In this document: in pieces, positions 9,313-18,950 of the stretch
How positions within the stretch are numbered: the stretch's first letter is position 1
How the letters are laid out: every line of letters begins with the position of its first letter
NCBI RefSeq assembly: GCF_014647835.1
Contig: NZ_BMPY01000025.1
Location: 1-64,000 of the forward strand
DNA length: 64,000 nucleotides
Direction of reading: 5' to 3'
Source: Microbispora rosea subsp. aerata
GTDB taxonomy: Bacteria; Actinomycetota; Actinomycetes; Streptosporangiales; Streptosporangiaceae
Made by a program: the position numbers and the translations under genes
Notes under the pieces: generated by a model
The model's database searches: none
What the model saw: the letters and a program-made list of their open reading frames with translations, nothing else
What the model was told of the DNA's origin: nothing

Positions 9313-9909
9313 CACACTCACCCGATCAAGCGGCCGGTTCCCCGGCACGGCCCTTGGCATCCGCCGCCCGCCCACGCCCGGCGTCCTCCCGCGAGGCGCC
9401 GGGCCCCGGCACCCCGACCCGGCGCACCGAGCCGGCGCACCGAGCCGGCGCACCGCCGCCCCACCGCCGCCCCGGGCTGCGATCCGGAGCAGGACCGCGA
9501 GATAAGCCCCGGCGCATTTGAGATCACGGCTGTTGCCGACGCTCAAAAGGGCTCCCACACCACCCCCGGCCACACCACCTCGGCATCGCCCCGGTGCCCG
9601 CACCGCGGCAGGCCCGAGGGGGAACCGCGTCCGGCGGGCCGCGCCGCTCGTGGCGTGTGATGAGCCGGGGCCGGCGAGCAGCACCGGCGAGCCGCCTCAG
9701 TCGCTCGCCCGTGCCGGCAGCCCACGCCACCCGGGCACGCCCCAATGCGAGCGCTGGCGACGCGCGCAGCGGACCACTGCGATCGCTCACCCGTCTCGGT
9801 GGAGGTTCACAGGCGTCGTCGCGCGCACAACCGCTTCGGCCCCGGCCGCCTCAGCCCACGCCCGCTCGGGCATCGCCACGGCGGCCGTGGCTGCGGCGTG
9901 CTCAGGGAG
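9313..9909. other. 597-bp intergenic region, no gene seen
   Basis: Between tex and the convergent M20 hydrolase gene there are only Arg/Pro/Ala-rich shadow frames on both strands. Short repeats of a ccggcgcaccga-type unit occur near 9420-9455. I see no convincing hairpin terminator, promoter or RNA gene. Confidence 0.55.
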
Positions 9910-11140
9910 CTACGGCGAGGTCGCAGGGGCCGGGGTGAGCAGATCTTCGAGGACGGTGGCGAGGGCGGCGACGCTGGCGAGGCAGTCGGCCTCCTCGGCG
10001 TGCTCGTACGGCGAGTGGGAGACGCCGGTGGGGTTGCGCACGAACAGCATGGCCGCGGGGACCTCCCCGGCGAGGATGCCCGCGTCGTGCCCGGCCCCCG
10101 TGGGCAGCACGGGCGCGCCGCCGAGGACGCGAGCGACGCGGTCGCGCAGCGGCGGGTCGAAGTTGACGACCGCCGTGTAGGACTCCCGCGTCACCTCGGC
10201 CCCCTCGGCCGCCCGGGCCGTCTCCTCGACGAGGCTGTCCAGCAGGGCGGCGTCGGGTGCCCGGCAGTCGAGCCAGGCGCTGACCAGCGACGCGATGGCG
10301 TTGGTGCCGTTGGGCTCGACCCTGACCCGGCCGAACGTGGCCAGGGCCCCCAGCCGTTCGGCGCCCGCCCGGGCCGCGAGCACGGCCGCCGCGTAGGCGA
10401 GCATGGGATCGCGCCGGTCCTCCAGCCGCGTGGTCCCGGCGTGGTTGGCCTCCCCGCGGAAGTCGAAGCGCCAGCGGCCGTGCGGCCAGATCGCGGAGGC
10501 GACGCCGACCGGGTGCGGCGTGCCGGCGAGGTATCGGCCCTGCTCCACGTGCAGTTCCACGAACACGCCGATCCGCGCGAGGCGCTCGTCGTCACGCCCG
10601 GCGGCCCCGGGGTCGCGTCCCGCGCGTTCCATCGCCGCCGCCAGGGTCACGCCGTCCGCGTCGCGCAGCGCCCGGGCCGTCTCCGCGCCGACCGCGCCGG
10701 TCATCAGCCGCGACCCCAGGCAGGCCAGCCCGAACCTGGCGCCTTCCTCCTCGGTGAAGTTCACCACCGCCAGGGGCCGCCGCGGGCGCAGCCCGCGCGC
10801 CCGCAGGGCGTCGATCGCGGCGAACGCCCCCGCCACGCCCAGCGGGCCGTCGTACGCCCCGCCGTCGGGCACGGAATCCAGGTGCGAGCCGGTCACCACG
10901 GCGTCGCCCGCGGCGGGGTCGCCCAGCCAGGCCCACTGGTTGCCGTTGCGGTCCACCTCGTACGCCAGGCCCCGCCTGAGTGCCTGCTCCTCGAACCAGG
11001 CCCGGCACTCCGCGTCCGCCGCCGTCCAGGCGTGCCTGCGGTATCCGCCCGTCGCGTCGAAGCGGCCCACCGGGAGCAGGTCTCGCCACATCCGGCGGAA
11101 GCCGTCCTCCACTTCCTCGGGCAGGACCCGCGTCGCCGCC

Positions 11141-11148
<8 letters not shown>
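9910..11148 (-). CDS. M20-family amidohydrolase (allantoate amidohydrolase/carbamoylase type) in hut operon
   Basis: A 412-residue dimetal hydrolase of the M20 hydantoinase/carbamoylase family. Metal ligands are visible: H89 and the next Asp in [12 protein letters not shown]100 in GAYDGPLGV, the Glu pair in [11 protein letters not shown] (about 133-135), ELHVEQG and the C-terminal His in [10 protein letters not shown]. Such enzymes cleave N-carbamoyl or ureido groups. Its start overlaps the hutU stop by 8 bp, so the two are translationally coupled. Actinomycete hut clusters often carry this gene; I infer it acts on an N-formimino- or N-formyl-glutamate-type intermediate rather than allantoate. 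No hutI, hutH or hutF is in the window. Confidence 0.85.
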
Positions 11149-12910
<1,762 letters not shown>

Positions 12911-12974
12911 GAGTCCTCCTTCCACCCGCGCCCGCGGCGCATGGTCCCATTCAGTGGGTCTCGTTCATCCTCGG

Positions 12975-12990
12975 TGAATGAATAGATTCA
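12975..12990. promoter_or_regulatory. candidate regulator operator, copy 1 (TGAAT-N6-ATTCA)
   Basis: A palindrome TGAAT-GAATAG-ATTCA lies 65 bp before the hutU start and overlaps the stop codon of the RpiR-type regulator. It is the only AT-rich patch in the neighbourhood, and the same motif recurs at 14726-14741 ahead of the regulator gene. Binding by that regulator is inferred from the pairing. Confidence 0.55.
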
Positions 12991-14685
12991 GTCAATGAGG
13001 AACACCCCTCGGGCCGCGGCCGACGTCTCGAACGCCTCCAGCCGGGCCTGCGCCCCGGGCAGCTCGTCGCACATGGCCTCGAGCAGCACCTGACCGAGCA
13101 GCATCGGCGCGCACGCCGTGTCGAACACCAGATGCGTGCCCACGGCGGCGGTGAGCAGAACATCCGACAGCCCGGCGATGGGCGGCACTCTCCGGTCCGC
13201 GACCGTGACGACGCTCAGGCCGGCCGTCCTGGCGGCCCGGAGGGCATCCACCAGCTCGGCCGGATAGCGGGGCAGGGCGAAGCACAACAGGGCTGTCGCG
13301 CCGGCCGCCGCGGCCTGCTCGACACGGTCGGCCAGCAGGGACCCCGCCTCCTGCAGGAGCCGTACGTCGGGGTGGACCTTCGCCGCGAAGTACGCGAACC
13401 CGGCGGCCTGCGCCGCGGCGGCCCGCAGGCCCAGCACGGGCAACGGCCGGGAGGCCGCGAGCACGCGGGCGGCCGCCGCGACAGGCTCGGGATCCTCCAG
13501 CGCCCTGGCCAGGGCACGCAGGTTCTCGATCTCCGCCAGCACGGCCCGCCGGTACTCCTCGCCCAGGCCCCTCCCCCGGGCCACGCCGCGCCGCGTCGCC
13601 ACGCCGGGCCGCGGAGCCGCGCCGGAGTCCGAGCCCATGTACGGCACCGACCCCCCGGACGTCTCCCCGTCGGCGGACGGCACCGGGTGGGCGGACACCT
13701 CCCCGTCGAAGGGCGGCACCGAGCGGAGGGACGCCTCCTGGCTGACGGACGTCTCCCGGTCGGCGGACGTCACCGGGCCGGCACACACCTCCCCGCCGAC
13801 AGACGACACCGCGTAGGCGGAGGTCTCCTTGTCGGCAGCCGACGCAGGGTCGGCGGACATCTCTGTGCCGACGGGCGGCACCGGGTGGACGGACGCATCC
13901 TGACCGGCGGGCGTCTCCGGGGCCGCGGAGGTGGATCGCGGCAGGTGCGCCTCCGGACGCACATCCCGGCTCGGGGGCCGGCGCGTGTCGTCCCCGGACG
14001 GCCGACGCGGGTCCGCTGTCGCGGGCAGCGGCTCCACGAACTCGGAGGCCGCGAGGGAACCACGGGTGACGCCACCGCGCCCGGCCCGTACGTCCAGCTC
14101 ACGGAACCTGCGCCGCAGGTCGGGATATCCGGTGTAGCCCAGCGCCATCGCGAAGCGGGTCACCGACGGCTGGCTGACCCCCGCCAGCTCGGCCACTTCG
14201 ATGCTCGACAGGAACGGCGCCTCGGCGGCGTGCTGCGCGAGACAGTGAGCGATCCTGCGCTGCACGGGCGTCAGCCGGCGCCCCTCGAACAGCCGCAACA
14301 GGCGCGAGGCGGGGTCGCCGTCAAGGTCGTCACGGCGGTCGGGGTCACCCCCGCCGACACCACCGCGGCCCGCATGACCCTCGCCAAGACCGCCGCGCCC
14401 GCTGACGCCACCCCCGCCGACGCGGCCATCCCCGGCCTCGCCACGCGTGCCGGTGTCACCCCTGCCAAGGTCGCCTATGCCGAGGTCGCGACGGCTGGCG
14501 ACGTCGCCGGCCTCGCCCCGCCCGCTGACGTCACCCTCACCGAGGCTGCCCATGCCAGGGTCGCCACTGCCGGCGGCGTCGCCGTCCTCGCCGAGGTCAC
14601 CTCTGCCGAGACCGCCACTGCCGGTGGCGTCTCCGGGGTCGTCGTGATCGGCCGGGTCGCGGTCCGTGGTGTGACCGGTGTGCAT
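12988..14685 (-). CDS. RpiR/MurR-family transcriptional regulator with expanded low-complexity regions
   Basis: A 565-residue regulator, about twice the usual 280-300. Order: Gly/Asp-rich degenerate repeats (1-125), HTH_6-type DNA-binding domain (about 127-200; RLTPVQRRIAHCLAQ, ELAGVSQPSVTRFAMALG), a 36-bp/12-residue tandem-repeat linker (about 225-345), and a C-terminal SIS domain (PLPVLGLRAAAAQAAGF, VGTHLVFDTA). RpiR proteins sense phosphosugars or other small ligands through SIS; the position before hutU suggests urocanate or another hut intermediate here. The ATG at 14685 follows a GGGGGGA site. The frame is open much further upstream, but that part reads as shadow. Likely autoregulated through 14726-14741. 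Confidence 0.85.
   Translation of the reverse strand: MHTGHTTDRDPADHDDPGDATGSGGLGRGDLGEDGDAAGSGDPGMGSLGEGDVSGRGEAGDVASRRDLGIGDLGRGDTGTRGEAGDGRVGGGGVSGRGGLGEGHAGRGGVGGGDPDRRDDLDGDPASRLLRLFEGRRLTPVQRRIAHCLAQHAAEAPFLSSIEVAELAGVSQPSVTRFAMALGYTGYPDLRRRFRELDVRAGRGGVTRGSLAASEFVEPLPATADPRRPSGDDTRRPPSRDVRPEAHLPRSTSAAPETPAGQDASVHPVPPVGTEMSADPASAADKETSAYAVSSVGGEVCAGPVTSADRETSVSQEASLRSVPPFDGEVSAHPVPSADGETSGGSVPYMGSDSGAAPRPGVATRRGVARGRGLGEEYRRAVLAEIENLRALARALEDPEPVAAAARVLAASRPLPVLGLRAAAAQAAGFAYFAAKVHPDVRLLQEAGSLLADRVEQAAAAGATALLCFALPRYPAELVDALRAARTAGLSVVTVADRRVPPIAGLSDVLLTAAVGTHLVFDTACAPMLLGQVLLEAMCDELPGAQARLEAFETSAAARGVFLID
13628..13897. repeat. 36-bp tandem repeat within the RpiR-type regulator gene
   Basis: About seven degenerate 36-bp units plus one 18-bp half-unit (13736-13753) run without gaps. 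On the plus strand units begin TCCCCGTCGGCGGACGGC or close variants. They keep the reading frame and encode a 12-residue repeat of the type SADPV.SADGET. The half-unit shows expansion by unequal exchange. Confidence 0.8.
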
Positions 14686-14725
14686 CGTCCCCCCGCCTCG
14701 CCGGCCCGCGCGGGACCGGCCGGTC

Positions 14726-14741
14726 TGAATGCTTTTATTCA
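14726..14741. promoter_or_regulatory. candidate regulator operator, copy 2 (TGAAT-N6-ATTCA)
   Basis: TGAAT-GCTTTT-ATTCA lies 41-56 bp upstream of the regulator's ATG, matching the arms and spacing of the copy at 12975-12990. The place fits a repressor site over the regulator's own promoter. Confidence 0.55.
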
Positions 14742-14850
14742 CCTCGCAGTCTCCAGCGCAGGGTTGTCCACAGGCAAGGCGTCGTCCGCGCGCGCCGACC
14801 GCGAGATTGCCTAGTCTGATCGGCAGAACCAGCAAGGGAGATTGCCGTTG

Positions 14851-15969
14851 ATGACCGGTGGATTGAGAAATGGCGGCCGGGGTCGTCGCATAGGGCTCGT
14901 CGCGGGAGCGGCCGCCCTCGCGGCTGCGGCATGGGCGTTGCGGAACGTCCCCGCCGCGCTGGGCGCGCGGCCGTCGGGTGAGCGGGCGCAGCGGGTGCGG
15001 CGCTCCAAGCAGTTCCGCGACGGCGCGTTCCGCAACACGACGCCCAGCCCCGTCCTCCCGCCCGGGACCAGGCGGCAGGTCGTCCGGGAGTTCTTCTCCC
15101 GGACCCGGCGCAAGCCCCGGCTTCCCGTCCCCTTGATGACCCCCGGCCCTTCCCGGGGCGGCGACCTCGAAGCGATCTGGTACGGCCACTCCTCGGCGCT
15201 GATCGAGATCGAGGGGCGGCGGGTGCTGCTCGACCCGGTGTGGAGCGACCGCTGCTCCCCGGCGTCGTTCACCGGGCCGCGCCGCCTCCACCCGCCGCCG
15301 GTGCCGCTGTACGAGCTGCCCGAACTGGACGCGATCGTCATCTCGCACGACCACTACGACCACCTCGACATGGACACCGTGCGCCTGCTGACCCGCACGC
15401 AGTCCGCGCCGTTCCTGGTGCCGCTCGGGGTCGGCGCCCACCTCGAACGGTGGCGGGTGCCCGCGTCCCGGATCATCGAGCTGGACTGGAGCGAAGAGGC
15501 GTCGGTGTCCGGCATCCGGTTCGTGGCGACCCCGGGCCGCCACTTCTCCGGCAGGGGGCTGCGCCGGGACCAGACCCTGTGGGCCTCGTGGGTCATCGCG
15601 GGCGAGCGCAGGCGGGTCTTCTACTCCGGCGACTCCGGCTACTTCGACGGGTACGCGGCGATCGGCGCGGAGCACGGGCCGTTCGATCTGTCGGTGATCC
15701 AGATCGGCGCCTACAGCAAGGGCTGGCCGGACATCCACATGACGCCCGAGGAGGCGATCCTCGCCCACCTCGACGTGCGCGCCCGGGTGCTGCTGCCGGT
15801 GCATTGGGGCACGTTCTCGCTCGCCCCGCACGCCTGGAACGACCCGATCGACCAGCTCTGGCGGGAGGCGAAGGCCCGCGACGTGCGCCTGGTCGTGCCG
15901 AAGCCGGGCGAGCGCGTCACGGTCGACGACCCGCCGCCGGTGGACGGCTGGTGGCAGGCGATTCTGTGA
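14851..15969 (+). CDS. MBL-fold metal-dependent hydrolase (NAPE-PLD-like)
   Basis: A 372-residue metallo-beta-lactamase-fold hydrolase. The zinc motif HDHYDH (in VISHDHYDHLDMD) is intact, with further ligands in TPGRHFSGRG, YSGDSGY and LLPVHWGTFSLAPHAW. The arrangement WYGHSSALIEIEGRRVLLDPVWSDRCSP matches the N-acyl-phosphatidylethanolamine phospholipase D-like branch, whose bacterial substrates are largely unknown. Residues of about 10-30 form one hydrophobic segment, so an anchored or exported enzyme is likely. The ATG at 14851 follows AAGGGAG by ten bases; a TTG at 14848 is also possible. It is divergent from the RpiR-type regulator. Confidence 0.85.
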   Translation: MTGGLRNGGRGRRIGLVAGAAALAAAAWALRNVPAALGARPSGERAQRVRRSKQFRDGAFRNTTPSPVLPPGTRRQVVREFFSRTRRKPRLPVPLMTPGPSRGGDLEAIWYGHSSALIEIEGRRVLLDPVWSDRCSPASFTGPRRLHPPPVPLYELPELDAIVISHDHYDHLDMDTVRLLTRTQSAPFLVPLGVGAHLERWRVPASRIIELDWSEEASVSGIRFVATPGRHFSGRGLRRDQTLWASWVIAGERRRVFYSGDSGYFDGYAAIGAEHGPFDLSVIQIGAYSKGWPDIHMTPEEAILAHLDVRARVLLPVHWGTFSLAPHAWNDPIDQLWREAKARDVRLVVPKPGERVTVDDPPPVDGWWQAIL

Positions 15970-16028
15970 AGCTGCCGATTCTGTAGTGCGGCGGGACTTG
16001 GTCGTGCAACGGGACCACGCCGGCCGGT

Positions 16029-16427
16029 TCACCGCGGCCGTGCCGGTGTGGGCCCTGTCGCGGTGGGCCCCACCGCGGGAACGGCCGCCGGCCCGCGCAA
16101 CGCGTCGTCGCGGGTCGGATACACGGTGAGCCGCGACGTGAGGCCGAGCAGCGAGAACAGGTGGTGCATGTGCGGGCTCATCCCGCACACGGCGCCGTCC
16201 CCGTCCTTCGGCGGGGTGCGGACGCAGGCGTCGATGATCACCCTCATGCCGGCGCTGTCGATGAACCGCAGCTTCTCCAGGTCGAAAAGAATGCGCGTCG
16301 CGGGCCGGTCCAGCAGGGGAGCCACCTGCTCACGCACCTGAGGAACCGTGATCACGTCGAGTTCGCCGCTGAGAGTGACGAGGACGAAGGGGGGCGACTG
16401 CGCCACTGACACCTGGAAGTCGTGCAT
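16029..16427 (-). CDS. STAS-domain anti-anti-sigma factor
   Basis: A 132-residue single STAS-domain protein of the SpoIIAA/RsbV type. The phosphorylatable Ser lies in RFIDSAGMRVI, the standard motif, after the strand TLSGELDVITVPQV. Such antagonists release a sigma factor by binding an anti-sigma kinase when dephosphorylated. No partner kinase or phosphatase gene is adjacent. The ATG at 16427 (MHDFQVSV) has GGAGG seven bases upstream; the in-frame GTG at 16436 overlaps that site and is unlikely. A Pro/Ala/Arg-rich C-terminal tail of about 30 residues is present. Confidence 0.9.
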   Translation of the reverse strand: MHDFQVSVAQSPPFVLVTLSGELDVITVPQVREQVAPLLDRPATRILFDLEKLRFIDSAGMRVIIDACVRTPPKDGDGAVCGMSPHMHHLFSLLGLTSRLTVYPTRDDALRGPAAVPAVGPTATGPTPARPR

Positions 16428-16928
16428 GGGTCCCACCTCCGCTGGTGAGATGACCCACCGGAACTCCTTCCGGACCTGCTCATACTACGTGTGATGCGCG
16501 ACTAATCCCATATATCCGGCAGAAACATGGCCAAGTTTCACGCCGGCCCCTGCCCAGTCCCCGCCCGGCCCGGCCGTACGGATGCGAGGCGGAGACGTGA
16601 ACCGTGCGCGCACTCCACGCGACCCCACGGCGAACGCGGCCGACGGTATCAGCGCGACCTCGCGGCGCCGCCGGTCACGACCGCGCCGGCCCTCGCATAC
16701 ATGATCGCCGTCGGCCCGGCGGCCGCCTCCACGGTCCCGCCGGCGATCTTCCCGCGCGAGCCGGGCGCTCCGCGGCCGGAGAAGATCGCAGACCCGCACT
16801 CCGAGACGGCGTCCATGCGAACCCCATGCCACCGGATGGACAATCCGGGCAAAAGCTCCGAATGTCCACGTTTGTCGCATTCCACGGGTTGGGTACGCCC
16901 AGCGCCAATCGTGGGGAGGAGCACCGAG
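16428..16928. other. intergenic region between divergent genes
   Basis: About 500 bp separate the STAS gene from the ferritin-like gene. Frames on both strands here are Arg/Pro-rich and unconvincing. The region must hold both promoters; an AT-richer patch at 16495-16525 is the most open stretch, but I cannot assign hexamers with confidence. Confidence 0.5.
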
Positions 16929-18128
16929 ATGACGTTCAATCCGCTACAGGAGCGGGGAATCCCGCTGGATCGGCAGCTGCGCAACTGGCGTGAGCTGAAC
17001 GTGACGCCGATCGACCCCGACCGCGCCGACCCCTATACCCGGTGCCGGATCATCACGATGAACGGCATCGAGATGGAAGCGGTCATGTTCAGCCATCATT
17101 TCGCCAGGCGCTGCCCGGACCTGGAGGTCAGGCAGCGCCTCGCGGAGGTGCGTTATATCGAGGCCCAGCAGCAGAAGGCGGTGAACTGGCTGCTGCCGGG
17201 GCTGGCCTCGGTGCTGGAGACGACCCTCGCCTACGAGCAGGTGGCGGTGGACCTGACCGCGTGGGTCGCCCGGATGGAGCCCGATCCCTATCTCAAGCAG
17301 GCTTACCAGTTCGGCGTGCTGGAGGACTTCGACCATCTGTACCGGTACGCGAACCTGTACGAGATGATCGAGCACCGCAAGGCCGAGAAGATCGTCGACC
17401 AGGTGACCGAGGTGATGCCGGGCCGGCCGACCAAGATGCACCACCGTCACCCGATCGACAACGTCCGCGAGCACTACGACCGCACCAAGGCGAAGCCGAT
17501 CTCCAAGCTGCACGCGCTGACCATCATGTCCGCCGAGCAGCAGACGATGAACTTCTACATGAACGTCGGCCCGATGTACATGGAGCCGATCGCGCGGCAG
17601 CTCTACCAGGAGATCGGGATGATCGAGGAGGAGCACGTCACGCACTACGAGTCGCTGCTCGATCCTGGTGAGTCGTGGTGGGAGCAGTGGCTCAACCACG
17701 AGTACAACGAGTGCTACATGTACCACTCGTTCATGGAGACCGAGTCCAACCCGAGGATCAAGGCGATCTGGGAGCTGCACCTGAACATGGAGCTTGAGCA
17801 CCTGCGGATCGCCGCCGACATGTTCCGCAAGCACGACGGGCGCGATGTGGAGCAGGTGGTGGCCCGGGAGATGCCCAAGCCGGCGACGTTCGAGCCGAAC
17901 AAGGAGTATCTGCGCGAGCTGATCGCAACGCAGATCGACTACACGACGCTGGGCACGGGGTACGTCCAGGAGGCCCACGAGCGGTTCCAGCGCTGGCAGG
18001 AGCAGCTCATGGGCGGGGAGGAGCCGGCCAGCGAGCGCGTCATCGACGAGAACCGCGCCAGGTCGGGCGACGAGTACCGCCTGGAGACCGAGGGCGCACA
18101 CCCGCTCTACAGCCTGCGCACCCACTGA
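16929..18128 (+). CDS. large ferritin-like protein with two di-iron-type helical regions
   Basis: A 399-residue, mostly helical, soluble protein. Carboxylate/His motifs of ferritin-like di-iron sites occur in two sets: ETTLAYEQ and LEDFDHLYRYAN in the first half, MIEEEHVTHYE and LNMELEHLRIAAD in the second. That suggests two fused four-helix bundles, or one bundle with long insertions. There is no signal peptide or membrane segment. Ferritin-like proteins store iron or use O2/H2O2; which of these applies is unknown. The ATG is preceded by GGGGAGGAG eight bases upstream; the open frame upstream of it reads as noise. It faces the hemerythrin gene across a shared hairpin. Confidence 0.75.
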   Translation: MTFNPLQERGIPLDRQLRNWRELNVTPIDPDRADPYTRCRIITMNGIEMEAVMFSHHFARRCPDLEVRQRLAEVRYIEAQQQKAVNWLLPGLASVLETTLAYEQVAVDLTAWVARMEPDPYLKQAYQFGVLEDFDHLYRYANLYEMIEHRKAEKIVDQVTEVMPGRPTKMHHRHPIDNVREHYDRTKAKPISKLHALTIMSAEQQTMNFYMNVGPMYMEPIARQLYQEIGMIEEEHVTHYESLLDPGESWWEQWLNHEYNECYMYHSFMETESNPRIKAIWELHLNMELEHLRIAADMFRKHDGRDVEQVVAREMPKPATFEPNKEYLRELIATQIDYTTLGTGYVQEAHERFQRWQEQLMGGEEPASERVIDENRARSGDEYRLETEGAHPLYSLRTH

Positions 18129-18140
18129 TCCCGCCTTCCG

Positions 18141-18174
18141 GCCCGGGTCCGCGCGTCCGCGCACGGACCCGGGC
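18141..18174. terminator. bidirectional hairpin between convergent genes
   Basis: An 11-bp perfect stem (GCCCGGGTCCG with CGGACCCGGGC) with a 12-base loop lies 12 bp after the ferritin-like gene's stop. The hemerythrin gene converges on it, so it can end both transcripts. Confidence 0.65.
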
Positions 18175-18236
18175 GGGAAGCGGACCCGGGCAGGAAGGAG
18201 ACCCGGGCGGAAAGCAGGCCCGGGCGGAAAACGGCT
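18168..18236. repeat. 17-bp tandem repeat, four units
   Basis: Four degenerate units of the type ACCCGGGCGGAAAGCAG follow the hairpin and run up to the hemerythrin stop codon. The repeat is non-coding. It may add to transcription termination for the minus-strand gene. Confidence 0.6.
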
Positions 18237-18240
18237 CCCG

Positions 18241-18822
18241 CTACTTGCGCAGCGCCTGGCGGATCAGGTCACGCGCCCGATCCATGATCGCCGCGGGCGG
18301 GCCGAGCAGCAGATTCCTCGTCATCGACTCCACGCCCGGGTGCGGGCGGGTCGGGGCCATCGCCTGGGCGGCCCGCACCCCGAGGGCCATCGCCCGCCGC
18401 TCGGCCGCCGTCGTCCCGGCCAGGAGCTTGGCGAACTCGTAACGCTCCTCGGCCCGGGCGTGCGCGAGCACGGCCGTCCGCAGTTTGTCCAGCTCGGGCA
18501 TGAAACCGGGGTGGTCGGGGCCCATCTCGTCCAGCCTGCTGAGGATTTCCTTGCCCTCGCGCTCCTCCTTGAGCCGATCGGCCACCACCCCCGCTCCCCC
18601 GTCCACCCGCAGGCGCACGTAGGGGTGCACGATCTCCTCCTCCGCCGTCTCGTGCACGGCCAGCAGCCGCATCAGCCGCCGGAACGGCTCATGACGCTCG
18701 CCGGGCGCGGCCTGCTCCACCTCGTCGAACATGTCCCTGATCAGCGCGTGCTGGCGGATGAGCAGGTCGACGACGTCGCCTTCCTTCATCAGTTCGGGTG
18801 CCGGGTGCTGCACGTCGGTCAT
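18241..18822 (-). CDS. hemerythrin HHE domain protein
   Basis: A 193-residue protein with an N-terminal hemerythrin-like bundle: His in IRQHALIRDMF (about 25), HETAEEEIVHPYV (about 57-68) and a later His/Glu set in AVLAHARAEERYEF. These are the di-iron ligands of the HHE family, which bind O2, NO or sense oxidants. A C-terminal helical extension of about 60 residues has no recognised fold. The ATG at 18822 has GGGGAGAGGAAC just upstream. It converges on the ferritin-like gene; an iron or oxygen theme for the pair is inferred. Confidence 0.88.
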   Translation of the reverse strand: MTDVQHPAPELMKEGDVVDLLIRQHALIRDMFDEVEQAAPGERHEPFRRLMRLLAVHETAEEEIVHPYVRLRVDGGAGVVADRLKEEREGKEILSRLDEMGPDHPGFMPELDKLRTAVLAHARAEERYEFAKLLAGTTAAERRAMALGVRAAQAMAPTRPHPGVESMTRNLLLGPPAAIMDRARDLIRQALRK

Positions 18823-18950
18823 GTTCCTCTCCCCTCGATACGGCGGCCCGGCCTCCCCGAGGGGAGGCCGGGCGCCGAAAAGAAACGGACCACGGTCGAG
18901 CCTGACCGCACATTGCGGACACCCGGCTACTTACCCCCGACGTGCGATGA

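Noticed and set aside
6712-9684. A 990-codon open frame on the minus strand over tex
   Set aside because: It is the mirror of the high-GC coding frame of tex: rich in Val/Arg/Gly/His and without any domain pattern, whereas the plus strand gives a full-length Tex protein.
16485-16984. Small genes between the STAS and ferritin-like genes
   Set aside because: Frames on both strands are Arg/Pro-rich, overlap each other and have no ribosome-binding sites; the strong GGGGAGGAG belongs to the ferritin-like gene.
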